Positions 27,066 through 35,592 of a stretch of 46,591 nucleotides of DNA are shown here, piece after piece. Positions within the stretch are counted from its first letter, which is position 1, and the number at the start of each line of letters is the position of its first letter. The notes under the pieces are model-generated. The model had not been told where the DNA came from. It worked only from the letters and a program-made list of their open reading frames with translations, and searched no databases. The DNA lies in assembly GCA_947174235.1 (NCBI GenBank), contig CAMWID010000021.1, forward strand, positions 1-46,591, given 5' to 3'. The stretch is from an uncultured Porphyromonadaceae bacterium. GTDB lineage: Bacteria; Bacteroidota; Bacteroidia; Bacteroidales; Muribaculaceae. The position numbers and the translations under genes are program-made.

Positions 27066-27098
27066 CAAAATTACTTTATTTTTTTTAATATTTTTAAA
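27066..27098 (-). promoter_or_regulatory. Promoter of the ECF sigma operon
   Basis: On the minus strand TTTA (27098-27095), 21 bases and TAATTTTG (27073-27066) fit the housekeeping consensus. The leader is about 28 bases. An extra ECF-type promoter may exist but has no known consensus to test. Confidence 0.6.
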
Positions 27099-27179
27099 GT
27101 AAGGTCGATGCAATGTGATACATAATCAGCTCGGTCAAAGAGTTAACCCCAATTTTTATCATAAGTTTTAATGGAAATT

Positions 27180-27211
27180 ATTGTGGAATCGGGTCATAAT
27201 GACTATTTTTG
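27180..27211 (+). promoter_or_regulatory. Promoter of the second Tricorn-like protease gene
   Basis: ATTG (27180-27183), 20 bases and TATTTTTG (27204-27211) match the consensus and closely resemble the promoter of copy 1 (also ATTG-N20). A TTG at 27209 lies inside the -7 element, so the ATG at 27233 is the start, after a leader of about 15 bases. Confidence 0.75.
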
Positions 27212-27232
27212 TGCAATAAACCAATTAATCTC

Positions 27233-30200
27233 ATGAATCGAATAGCATTAGTTTCATTATTATTCGCAGCCGGAACGGCAGTGTCGTCAGCCGACACCTC
27301 TCCGAAATGGTTGCGGGATGCAGCTATCTCTCCAGATGGCACTACAGTCGCCTTCACATATAAAGGTGATATTTTTACAGTTCCGGTAAAAGGTGGAACT
27401 GCAGTTCAGATCACTTCAAATCAGGCTTATGATGGGGTTCCGGTATGGAGCAAGGATGGTAAAAACATTGTTTTCCTCAGCACCCGCGAAGGTTCTGATG
27501 ATATCTTTATCACTTCCGCCAAAGGAGGAACACCACGGCGCCTTACCACCAACAGTGGCAACGAGAAACCTTTGACATTTCTGAATGATTCAATCCTATT
27601 GTTCAGTGCGTCAAACCTTCCCGGAAAATCTTCTGCAAGAGCCCCGTTCTTAACGCAGGTTTATCAGTTGAATGTAAATCGGAATAACCCTCGCCCGCGG
27701 CTATATTTGTCCCAACCTATGATCAGTGCCGATGCGAATGCTTCAGGCGATCTGCTTTATCAGGATCGTAAGGGAGTTGAAGATGTCCTCCGCAAACATG
27801 AGCGTTCATCAGGTACCGCCGATATATGGTACTATGGAGATGGAAAATTCTCACAGCTTACCAATCAGCTTTGGGGTAGCCAATGTCCGGTATGGGGGAA
27901 AGGAGACACATATTATTTTGTAAGTGAAAAGGATGGTACTCTTAATGTCTTCGAAGGGAATTTGGCTTCAAAGACTGAAAAGCAGCTTACAAAGTTCACG
28001 AAGCATCCTGTGCGTTCACTTTCTTCTTCTGACGATGGCATACTTGCATTCTCTTGGGATGGAGAAATATACACACTTTCGCCGGGATCTGAACCGCAGA
28101 AACTGAATATAAATATTGTCGCCGACGAGTATGACAGTGATATTGTGAAACGTTATGAACGTTATGGAGCTTCCGATATCGCAGTCTCTCCTGAAGGTAA
28201 GGAGGTTGCTTTTATAATTCGTGGTGATCTCTATGTCACGGATACGGAATATGAGACAACCAAGAGAATAACCGATACTCCGGCACAGGAAAGAACTGTC
28301 AGCTTTTCTCCGGATGGTAGAACTTTGGTGTTCGATAGTGATGTAGACGGTATTTGGCAGCTCTTTACGGCAAAAATAAAAGATGATAAAGAGAAACAGT
28401 TTGCATATGCTTCTGACATTGTTATAGAGCCTCTATATAAATGTGAGACATCTGCCATGCAGCCACAGTTCTCCCCTGATGGAAAAAAGGTCGCGTTTCT
28501 TGAAGACCGTACAGAATTGAAAATAATTGATGTAGAAACGAAAAAAGTACACACTGCCCTCGACGGGAAATATAATTATTCATATTCTGATGGAGACATT
28601 CCGTTCTCATGGAGTCCTGACAGCAAGTGGCTTCTTGTGTCTTATATAGGATTCGGAGGCTGGAACAATACCGACATCGCTCTTGTCAAGGCAGATGGAA
28701 CAGAAGTGGTGGACTTGACTGAAAGCGGATATTCCGACTATAACCCCAAATGGGCGCTCGGCGGGAAAGCCCTTACATATTCTTCCGGAAGGTTTGGCAT
28801 GAAAGCCCATGGGTCATGGGGCAATCAGGATGATATCATCCTGATGGTGCTTGATGATGAGGCTTGGGATAAGTTTAATTATACTGAAGAAGAGGCGAAG
28901 CTCGCAGAAAATTCCGAAAATGAAAGTGATGCTTCTGATTCAGATAAAAAGGATTCCAAAAAGAACAAGATAGACAAGAAAGGTAAGAATTCCAAAGCTG
29001 ATGTCAAACAAGAGGAAGAAACTAAATTTGACCTGGCTAACAGACGTTATCGCACACGCCGTCTTACAAACCGCTCTTCAAACATTTACGATTATTATTT
29101 GTCCCCCAAAGGAGACAAACTCTATTTCGTAGCTGCTGCAACTGAAGGAGGTTGGAATATGAATGTGACAGACCTGAAGAAGGGCGACACTAAGGTTCTT
29201 CTTAAAGGTACATCCGGCACTTTGTATCCTGACAAAAAAGGTGAAAATCTTTTTGTCCAGTCATACAACGGTATAAAAAAAGTAAATCTTGCCAGTGCAG
29301 ACGTCAAGGATATAGAATATAGCGCTCCCTATGACAGAAAGCCTTCTCTTGAGCGGGCATACATATTTGACCATATGGCGAAACAGGTGAAAGATAAATT
29401 TTATGATGAAAAGCTGCATGGAGTAGATTGGGATTATTACACTGCACATTACCGTGAATTTTTGCCATATATTTCAAATAATCGTGATTTCGCAACTCTT
29501 CTTAGTGAAATTCTTGGAGAGTTGAACGCTTCTCATACCGGAGGCAGATATTATTCCCCGGGTTCATCTATGTATACTGGCTCTCTTGGAGCTTATTTCG
29601 ATGAGGATTATGTAGGAGACGGTATCAAGATAGCGGAAATTTTCCCGCGTGGTCCTCTTGCCTCAAAAGCTGCCGATCTTCAGCCGGGAGATATCATCCT
29701 GTCTATAGATGGACAGAAAATCCTCGCGGATACAGATTATTTCCCCATGCTTGAAGGAAAAGCCGGTAAAAAAGTGCGTCTTGAAGTACAGAAAGCCAAT
29801 GGCAAGGTTACAAACCCGGTTGTCAAACCAATTAATGCTGGTGCTCAGTCTGAAATGGCATATCAGAGATGGATTGCCCGCAATGAGCAACTGGCGGACA
29901 GTCTTTCAAATGGAAAAATCGGATATGTCCACATAAAAGGTATGGACACACAAAGCTATCAGTCGGTGTATGACCGTTTGCTCGGTAAATACCGCAACTG
30001 TGACGCCGTGGTTGTAGATACCCGATACAATGGAGGTGGTTGGCTTCACAACGATATCGCAGTCCTGTTGAATGGTAAGGAATATGTCAAATACGTTCCT
30101 CGTGGCAAAGAAATCGGTCATGACCCCTTCGCACAATGGACAAAACCGTCTGTGATGCTTGTTAATGAAGCCAACTATAGCGACGCTCACGGCACTCCTT

Positions 30201-30472
30201 ATGCATATAAGGCTCTTGGGATAGGTGAAGTCATAGGTGCTCCTATTCCCGGCACTATGACTGCCGTATGGTGGGAGACGCAAATTGATCCGACTTTGGT
30301 TTTCGGCATTCCTCAGGTTACAAACATGACCCCGGATGGAGTCGTTTTGGAAAACACACAGCTTAATCCTGATATCATTATCTATAATCAGCCTCTTGAT
30401 GTTGAGAATGGAAAGGATGCACAGCTTGAAGGTGCTGTACTTCATCTGATGGAAAAGACGAAGAAAAAATAA
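27233..30472 (+). CDS. Exported Tricorn-like S41 protease (copy 2)
   Basis: This 1079-residue paralogue of 16452-19679 has a signal peptide (MNRIALVSLLFAAGTAVSSA). Propeller repeats with SPDGT/SPDGK follow, then a Lys/Asp/Ser-rich linker of about 40 residues (around SDASDSDKKDSKKNK), the C1-like segment (FDHMAKQVKDKFYDEKLHGVDWDYYTAHYREFLPYI), a PDZ domain (GPLASKAADLQPGDIILSIDG) and the S41 core. The tetrad is Ser767-His768 (NASHTGG), Ser983 (NYSDAHGTP) and Glu1040 (LENTQLNPD). The Ser983-Asp984 pair matches archaeal Tricorn better than copy 1, which has Ser-Asn. It is divergent from the ECF sigma operon and ends before dnaE with its own terminator. A periplasmic peptide-degrading role is inferred. 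Confidence 0.92.
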   Translation: MNRIALVSLLFAAGTAVSSADTSPKWLRDAAISPDGTTVAFTYKGDIFTVPVKGGTAVQITSNQAYDGVPVWSKDGKNIVFLSTREGSDDIFITSAKGGTPRRLTTNSGNEKPLTFLNDSILLFSASNLPGKSSARAPFLTQVYQLNVNRNNPRPRLYLSQPMISADANASGDLLYQDRKGVEDVLRKHERSSGTADIWYYGDGKFSQLTNQLWGSQCPVWGKGDTYYFVSEKDGTLNVFEGNLASKTEKQLTKFTKHPVRSLSSSDDGILAFSWDGEIYTLSPGSEPQKLNINIVADEYDSDIVKRYERYGASDIAVSPEGKEVAFIIRGDLYVTDTEYETTKRITDTPAQERTVSFSPDGRTLVFDSDVDGIWQLFTAKIKDDKEKQFAYASDIVIEPLYKCETSAMQPQFSPDGKKVAFLEDRTELKIIDVETKKVHTALDGKYNYSYSDGDIPFSWSPDSKWLLVSYIGFGGWNNTDIALVKADGTEVVDLTESGYSDYNPKWALGGKALTYSSGRFGMKAHGSWGNQDDIILMVLDDEAWDKFNYTEEEAKLAENSENESDASDSDKKDSKKNKIDKKGKNSKADVKQEEETKFDLANRRYRTRRLTNRSSNIYDYYLSPKGDKLYFVAAATEGGWNMNVTDLKKGDTKVLLKGTSGTLYPDKKGENLFVQSYNGIKKVNLASADVKDIEYSAPYDRKPSLERAYIFDHMAKQVKDKFYDEKLHGVDWDYYTAHYREFLPYISNNRDFATLLSEILGELNASHTGGRYYSPGSSMYTGSLGAYFDEDYVGDGIKIAEIFPRGPLASKAADLQPGDIILSIDGQKILADTDYFPMLEGKAGKKVRLEVQKANGKVTNPVVKPINAGAQSEMAYQRWIARNEQLADSLSNGKIGYVHIKGMDTQSYQSVYDRLLGKYRNCDAVVVDTRYNGGGWLHNDIAVLLNGKEYVKYVPRGKEIGHDPFAQWTKPSVMLVNEANYSDAHGTPYAYKALGIGEVIGAPIPGTMTAVWWETQIDPTLVFGIPQVTNMTPDGVVLENTQLNPDIIIYNQPLDVENGKDAQLEGAVLHLMEKTKKK

Positions 30473-30498
30473 GAAACAATATTATTTGCCGTTATTAT

Positions 30499-30537
30499 AA
30501 AGGCTGTCATGACTATGACCTGTCATGACGGCCTTTT
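30499..30537 (+). terminator. Terminator after Tricorn-like copy 2
   Basis: AAAGGCTGTCATGA pairs with TCATGACGGCCTTT (one G-T pair) around a ten-base loop, followed by TTATTTT. It lies about 27 bases after the stop and overlaps an upstream in-frame ATG of dnaE, which is why that ATG is not used here. Confidence 0.85.
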
Positions 30538-30575
30538 ATTTTTTAGGTCATTGTGTCTGTTTAAACATCCATAGC

Positions 30576-33500
30576 ATGATTCCTTTTGTTCATCTTCACG
30601 TTCATTCCCAATATAGTTTGCTTGATGGTAAAGCATCCATCCCGGAGTTGGTTGATAAAGCGATTGCCGACGGAATGCGGGGTATTGCTCTTACAGATCA
30701 TGGCAATATGTTCGGTATCAAAGAATTTTATAATTACGTCAACAAAAAAAATTCAGGGAAGCCTGATGAAGAAAAATTCAAGCCGATACTCGGCTGTGAG
30801 ATGTATGTGGCACGTGAAAAAATGACTGACCGAAAGGACAAGAGCGACAACGGCTATCATCTGATCGTGCTTGCCAAGAATAACAAAGGATACCATAATC
30901 TTATAAAACTTGTGAGCAAGGCATGGACTGATGGCTATTACTATAAGCCTCGTACTGACCGTGAGCAGCTTGCTATCCATAGGGAAGGCTTGATAATTTG
31001 TTCTGCTTGTATCGGTGGGGAGGTTCCTCAGTTTATATTGAATGATGATCTTAAATCTGCTGAAGAACGGATACTGTGGTATAAGGAGATATTCGGAGAC
31101 GACTATTATCTGGAATTGCAGCGTCATGAAACATTTAAAGAAAATTCCAACAGAGGCATTTTCCCGCTTGAGCAGAAAGTCAATAAAGTGCTCATTGAAA
31201 TGGCTAAGAAACACAATATCAAAGTTGTGGCAACGAATGACGTCCATTTCACATTCGAGGATGATGCAGAAGCCCACGACAGATTGATTTGTGTCTCGAT
31301 GCAAAAAAAGTTCAGTGAAGACAGATTGCACTATACCAAGCAGGAATGGCTCAAGTCTACAGAGGAAATGAATAAGATTTTCAGCGACATACCGGAAGCT
31401 CTTCTTGCCACACAAGAAATTGTAGATAAAGTTGAGTTCTATTCGATAGACCATGGTCCGATTATGCCGAATTTCGCTATTCCTGAGGAATTCGGTACAG
31501 AAGAAGAATATCGCAGCCGACTGTCGGAAGAAGATCTTTTCAATGAATTTACAAGGGATGAGAACGGAAACGTGGTGCTTTCTCAGGAGGAGGCAGAGAA
31601 GAAAATCAAGCGTCTTGGAGGATATGATAAGCTGTACAGGATTAAATTTGAGGCTGATTATCTCGAAAAACTGACATGGGAGGGGGCAAAAGAAAGGTAT
31701 GGAGACCCATTGCCGGATGATGTCAAAGAACGTCTCAAATTTGAACTTTATATAATGAAGACGATGGGATTTCCGGGATATTTTCTCATTGTTCAAGATT
31801 TTATCAATGTTGCGAAAAAGCAGCTTGGTGTCAGCGTGGGTCCGGGGCGCGGGTCGGCTGCGGGCAGCGCCGCGGCATATTGTCTCGGTATCACGCAGAT
31901 CGATCCCATCAAATATGATCTCCTGTTCGAACGTTTTTTGAACCCTGACCGTATTTCATTACCTGATATCGATGTCGATTTCGATGATGACGGCAGATAT
32001 GTGGTTTTGAAATATGTCACGGAAAAATATGGCGCGGAAAAAGTGGCGCATATCATAACCTACCAGACAATGGCAACCAAGTCCGCGATCAAGGATGTGG
32101 CGAAAGTGATGGAACTTCCCCTTGCTGAATCCAATCGTCTGGCAAAGCTTGTTCCTGACCGTCTTCCTGAGGTCAATGGCAAAGCACCGAAAATAAATTT
32201 TAAAAACTGTCTCGCTTATTGTAAGGAATTTGAAGCGGAAACCCATAATGAAAACCCTGTGGTAAGGGAAGTCATGAAGTATGCAGGTCAGCTCGAAGGC
32301 AATGTGAGAGGCACCGGCATCCATGCATGTGGTGTGATTATCGGCAGGGATGATATTACTGATTGGGTGCCGATAAATATGGCTACCGATGCGGATGGAA
32401 CCAAAGTTATTTCCACACAATACGAAGGAAGTGTCATAGAGGAGACCGGACTTATTAAAATGGACTTCCTTGGATTGAAGACTCTTTCTATAATTAAAGA
32501 AGCGATTGCGAATATAAAGCATACCAGAGGGATTGACCTTGATATAGAAAGCATACCTCTTGATGACGCTCCCACCTTTAAGTTGTATTGCGATGGAAGA
32601 ACCACGTCTACATTTCAATTTGAATCGGCGGGTATGCAAAACTCTTTGAGGGAACTTCAGCCATCAAAATTTGAAGACCTTATAGCCATGAACGCCCTAT
32701 ATAGACCGGGGCCTATGGATTATATACCTTCGTTTATAAAAAGAAAGCATGGTGAGGAGCCGATATCTTATGATATCCCCATTATGGAGAAATATCTTCA
32801 GGAGACATATGGAATCACTGTATATCAGGAACAGGTGATGCTTCTTTCTCGCCTTCTTTCCAATTTTACCCGAGGTGAAAGTGATATGCTCAGAAAAGCT
32901 ATGGGTAAAAAGCAGATAGACAAGATGGCAAAGCTTAAGGTTAAATTTATGGATGAGGGACAGAAAAACGGTCACAAGGCTGAGGTTCTTGAGAAAATAT
33001 GGGCGGACTGGGAGAAGTTCGCTTCGTATGCATTCAATAAAAGCCATGCCACATGCTATACCTGGGTCGCATATCAGACTGCATATCTTAAAGCCAACTA
33101 TCCGGCGGAATACATGGCAGGTGTGCTCAGCCGCAATCTCGGGGCTGCCGACAAACTTAAAAAGATAATGGATGAATGTATAAGGATGGGAATAGATGTG
33201 AAAGGTCCGGATATAAATGAATCCATAGAGAAATTTGGTGTAACAAAGAAAGGAGAGATTCGTTTCGGGCTTGGTGCCGTGAAAGGGGTCGGAGGCAATG
33301 CTGTGAACGCTATAATTGCTGAGCGTGAAGAGAATGGTCCTTATAAAGACATATATGATTTTGTCGAAAGAGTAAATCTGAGCAGTTGTAACAGGGCATC
33401 GATTGAAAGCCTTGGCATGGCTGGAGCTTTTGACAGTCTTGGATATAAAAGGGAAATTTTCGTAGAGCCTGTGTTTGACACTACATATACCGATATGCTT

Positions 33501-34256
33501 GTCAAATATGGGCAGACGATTCAAAACGATAAAAACTCCATGCAGGCAAGTCTTTTCGGAGATATTGAGCCAATTGAGACTGCCAGACCCCCGATACCTC
33601 AGGTTGTTCCTTGGAACAGGTTGAAACTTCTTGATGAAGAAAAGAAACTTGTGACGATATATCTTTCTGCACATCCGCTTGATCCATACTATATGGAACT
33701 GACCTACGGGTGTAATTGTCAGTGCGGAGATTTCGAGGATAAAAAGGAAGCCGGTGCCAAACTTACAATGGGAGGAATGGTTACAGCTCTAACCACTCGT
33801 ACAAGCCGAAATGGAAACCAATATGGGGTGCTTACAATAGAAGATAAGACAGGCAGTGTAGATTTCATGATTTTTGGAAAGAATTTTGACAATTACAAAA
33901 ATCGGCTCCAGATCGGAGATGCCGTTTTCATGAAAGTCAATGTGTCCCCCGGAAGATTTAATCCTGATCGTCTTGACATCAACATTGAGGAGGTGCAGGA
34001 TCTTGATAATATAAAAGGAAGAATGGCAAATGCCATTACTGTATATCTTGATGACAGATTCAGTACGCAAGACTTTTTTGATGAGTTCATGAAGTTTAAG
34101 CCCGATGATAGACCAGGAGATCTGTTCATAGACATATATAATCCGGATACTCATCAGGTGATAAGTGTCCATTCGAGAAAAAAATTCCCGATAACCAAGG
34201 AAGTGGTTTCTTTTCTTGAGGAATGGGGAGTCAAATATAAAGTGTCTACAATATGA
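30576..34256 (+). CDS. dnaE: DNA polymerase III alpha subunit
   Basis: DnaE is the replicative polymerase. The 1226-residue protein has the N-terminal PHP domain (FVHLHVHSQYSLLDG, GIALTDHGNMFG), the C-family palm with the catalytic acidic motif PDIDVDFDDDGR, GPGRGSAAGSAA in the nucleotide-binding region, the FNKSHATCYTWVAYQTAYLKANYP motif, a helix-hairpin-helix (SLGMAGAFDSLG) and a C-terminal OB fold (MGGMVTALTTRTSRNGNQYGVLTIEDKTGSVDFMIF). I chose the ATG at 30576, which gives the family start MIPFVHLHVHSQYSLLDG; an in-frame ATG at 30525 lies inside the preceding terminator. It is followed by trxA on the same strand but with a promoter between them. Confidence 0.97.
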   Translation: MIPFVHLHVHSQYSLLDGKASIPELVDKAIADGMRGIALTDHGNMFGIKEFYNYVNKKNSGKPDEEKFKPILGCEMYVAREKMTDRKDKSDNGYHLIVLAKNNKGYHNLIKLVSKAWTDGYYYKPRTDREQLAIHREGLIICSACIGGEVPQFILNDDLKSAEERILWYKEIFGDDYYLELQRHETFKENSNRGIFPLEQKVNKVLIEMAKKHNIKVVATNDVHFTFEDDAEAHDRLICVSMQKKFSEDRLHYTKQEWLKSTEEMNKIFSDIPEALLATQEIVDKVEFYSIDHGPIMPNFAIPEEFGTEEEYRSRLSEEDLFNEFTRDENGNVVLSQEEAEKKIKRLGGYDKLYRIKFEADYLEKLTWEGAKERYGDPLPDDVKERLKFELYIMKTMGFPGYFLIVQDFINVAKKQLGVSVGPGRGSAAGSAAAYCLGITQIDPIKYDLLFERFLNPDRISLPDIDVDFDDDGRYVVLKYVTEKYGAEKVAHIITYQTMATKSAIKDVAKVMELPLAESNRLAKLVPDRLPEVNGKAPKINFKNCLAYCKEFEAETHNENPVVREVMKYAGQLEGNVRGTGIHACGVIIGRDDITDWVPINMATDADGTKVISTQYEGSVIEETGLIKMDFLGLKTLSIIKEAIANIKHTRGIDLDIESIPLDDAPTFKLYCDGRTTSTFQFESAGMQNSLRELQPSKFEDLIAMNALYRPGPMDYIPSFIKRKHGEEPISYDIPIMEKYLQETYGITVYQEQVMLLSRLLSNFTRGESDMLRKAMGKKQIDKMAKLKVKFMDEGQKNGHKAEVLEKIWADWEKFASYAFNKSHATCYTWVAYQTAYLKANYPAEYMAGVLSRNLGAADKLKKIMDECIRMGIDVKGPDINESIEKFGVTKKGEIRFGLGAVKGVGGNAVNAIIAEREENGPYKDIYDFVERVNLSSCNRASIESLGMAGAFDSLGYKREIFVEPVFDTTYTDMLVKYGQTIQNDKNSMQASLFGDIEPIETARPPIPQVVPWNRLKLLDEEKKLVTIYLSAHPLDPYYMELTYGCNCQCGDFEDKKEAGAKLTMGGMVTALTTRTSRNGNQYGVLTIEDKTGSVDFMIFGKNFDNYKNRLQIGDAVFMKVNVSPGRFNPDRLDINIEEVQDLDNIKGRMANAITVYLDDRFSTQDFFDEFMKFKPDDRPGDLFIDIYNPDTHQVISVHSRKKFPITKEVVSFLEEWGVKYKVSTI

Positions 34257-34311
34257 TCACTTATTTGTGTCGGTGATATTCGCGTTGACGGATATTTTTT
34301 GTAGGAAAAGA

Positions 34312-34343
34312 GTTGCTGGTTTAATTAAAAATTTCTACTTTTG
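34312..34343 (+). promoter_or_regulatory. Promoter of trxA
   Basis: GTTG (34312-34315), 20 bases and TACTTTTG (34336-34343) match the consensus. The leader to the ATG at 34378 is about 28 bases. Confidence 0.7.
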
Positions 34344-34377
34344 AGAAAAATTTCATCAACATTATAATTAAAAAGAA

Positions 34378-34692
34378 ATGGCTTTAGAATTTACCGATCA
34401 AACTGCCCGAGAAGCAATTGAGTCTGGCAAACCCGTTGTGATTGATTTCTGGGCGACTTGGTGTGGTCCATGTATCAAGCTTGGTCCCGTTGTAGAGGAA
34501 CTGGCTGAAAAGTATGATGGACAAGTGACTGTAGGAAAGCTCAATATTGATGACAATGACGAGATTGCGAGTGAAAACCGAGTGCGTAATATACCTACGG
34601 TTCTTTTCTTTAAAGATGGAGAACTTAAGGAGCGCAGCGTGGGTCTCGTAAAACTTTCCGATCTTGAAGAAAAGCTGGCAAAGATTCTTTGA
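34378..34692 (+). CDS. trxA: Thioredoxin
   Basis: Thioredoxin reduces protein disulfides in the cytoplasm using electrons from thioredoxin reductase. The 104 residues are the full single domain, with the active site WCGPC (Cys29, Cys32), the buried Asp23 before FWATWC, and the cis-proline loop NIPT. There is no signal peptide, so it is the cytosolic form. It has its own promoter and terminator and no partner gene beside it. Confidence 0.97.
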   Translation: MALEFTDQTAREAIESGKPVVIDFWATWCGPCIKLGPVVEELAEKYDGQVTVGKLNIDDNDEIASENRVRNIPTVLFFKDGELKERSVGLVKLSDLEEKLAKIL

Positions 34693-34704
34693 TCTTCGAG
34701 TTCT

Positions 34705-34742
34705 AAAAAGCGCCGCAGTTATCAGAGCTGCGGCGCTTTTTT
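34705..34742 (+). terminator. Terminator between trxA and the NlpC/P60 gene
   Basis: AAAAAGCGCCGCAG and CTGCGGCGCTTTTT are a perfect 14-base stem with a nine-base loop. A/T runs on both sides let it serve both convergent transcripts. Confidence 0.92.
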
Positions 34743-34771
34743 AGACTTGGTAATAATGCCCACTATACGAG

Positions 34772-35305
34772 TCATTTATCAGGTATTCGTCCATACATGA
34801 TGAATGTGCGTTGATAATAATCTGTGGTAATATCTGAAATGATAACGCCTTTTTTTGTAGAGGCATGTATGAATTGGACTTTATCTATCATAATGCCTAC
34901 GTGAGATACCATTTTCTTATCCTTTCCGGTCGCAAAGAATGCCAGATCTCCGGCTTCTACATCTCTCTGCTTTATTTTTTTGCAATATTCAGATTGTTTT
35001 TTTGAATTGCGCGGGAGTTTTTTCCCGGTTGCGTCTTCAAACACTCGAACTACCATTCCGGAACAATCAGTACCCTTCCCTTTTTCTGATCCGGCATATT
35101 TGTAAGGTGTTCCCAGCCATTCTAATGCTTCGTCTACCACTTTCTTTTTATCACCTTTAAGTGAAGTGATTTTGATTGTTTCAATTTGGAGATCCTTGGG
35201 TAGATTTTTATTATGAGAACTTCTGCAGCCAACTGACAATGTGACTAATGCCAAGCATATGACATTTATGACACAAATCTTGCCTGATATATGTATGCAC
35301 TTCAT
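34772..35305 (-). CDS. NlpC/P60 family peptidoglycan hydrolase, probable lipoprotein
   Basis: NlpC/P60 enzymes cut peptide stems of peptidoglycan, usually after D-Glu. The 177-residue protein has a hydrophobic N-terminal segment ending LSVGC, a loose lipobox with Cys at about residue 25, so it is probably a lipoprotein. The catalytic set is Cys81 (GTDCSG), His135 (VSHVG) and His147 (FIHAS). The Spr/MepS-like form is a single catalytic domain without SH3 or LysM modules. I chose the ATG at 35305 because a near-perfect promoter (35369-35399) puts the transcript start near 35362; the longer open frame starting at 35398 would begin upstream of it. It is transcribed convergently with trxA and divergently from the HtrA gene. 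Confidence 0.88.
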   Translation of the reverse strand: MKCIHISGKICVINVICLALVTLSVGCRSSHNKNLPKDLQIETIKITSLKGDKKKVVDEALEWLGTPYKYAGSEKGKGTDCSGMVVRVFEDATGKKLPRNSKKQSEYCKKIKQRDVEAGDLAFFATGKDKKMVSHVGIMIDKVQFIHASTKKGVIISDITTDYYQRTFIMYGRIPDK

Positions 35306-35368
35306 CTGTAAATATCTATTGAGGAATAAAAGACTAAGATTACTATAGAGTATTGCTTTATTCATATG

Positions 35369-35399
35369 CAAAATTAGCTCAAAATTCATATTTCTCAAA
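35369..35399 (-). promoter_or_regulatory. Promoter of the NlpC/P60 gene
   Basis: On the minus strand TTTG (35399-35396), 19 bases and TAATTTTG (35376-35369) match the consensus fully. This is the same element pair and spacing as for the Yip1-like gene. Confidence 0.78.
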
Positions 35400-35592
35400 T
35401 TTTATTTAATTATTTTAGACAATGATTTTTCATTTTATTAAATTAACTTAAAATCACTGTTAGATGGCTTGCTGATATGTAATAATGGTGAGATTTTTGC
35501 ATTCTTATAGTGTAACGGGAAATAAAGCGGATTTCCACACCGCAATTAATTTCCATAAATAAAATATAAACAACCCTACATATTTGAAAGAC

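Noticed and set aside
27209-27232. TTG start for Tricorn-like copy 2
   Set aside because: The TTG overlaps the -7 element, so it is not in the transcript; the ATG at 27233 starts the signal peptide.
30753-31796. 347-codon open frame antisense to dnaE, and a 325-codon one at 32697-33674
   Set aside because: Both lie wholly inside the well-conserved dnaE gene, have Cys/Phe/Ile-rich sequence typical of antisense frames and no promoter or family match.
35306-35398. Longer N-terminus for the NlpC/P60 gene
   Set aside because: A strong promoter at 35369-35399 would start transcription after that start codon, and the ATG at 35305 begins a proper signal segment.
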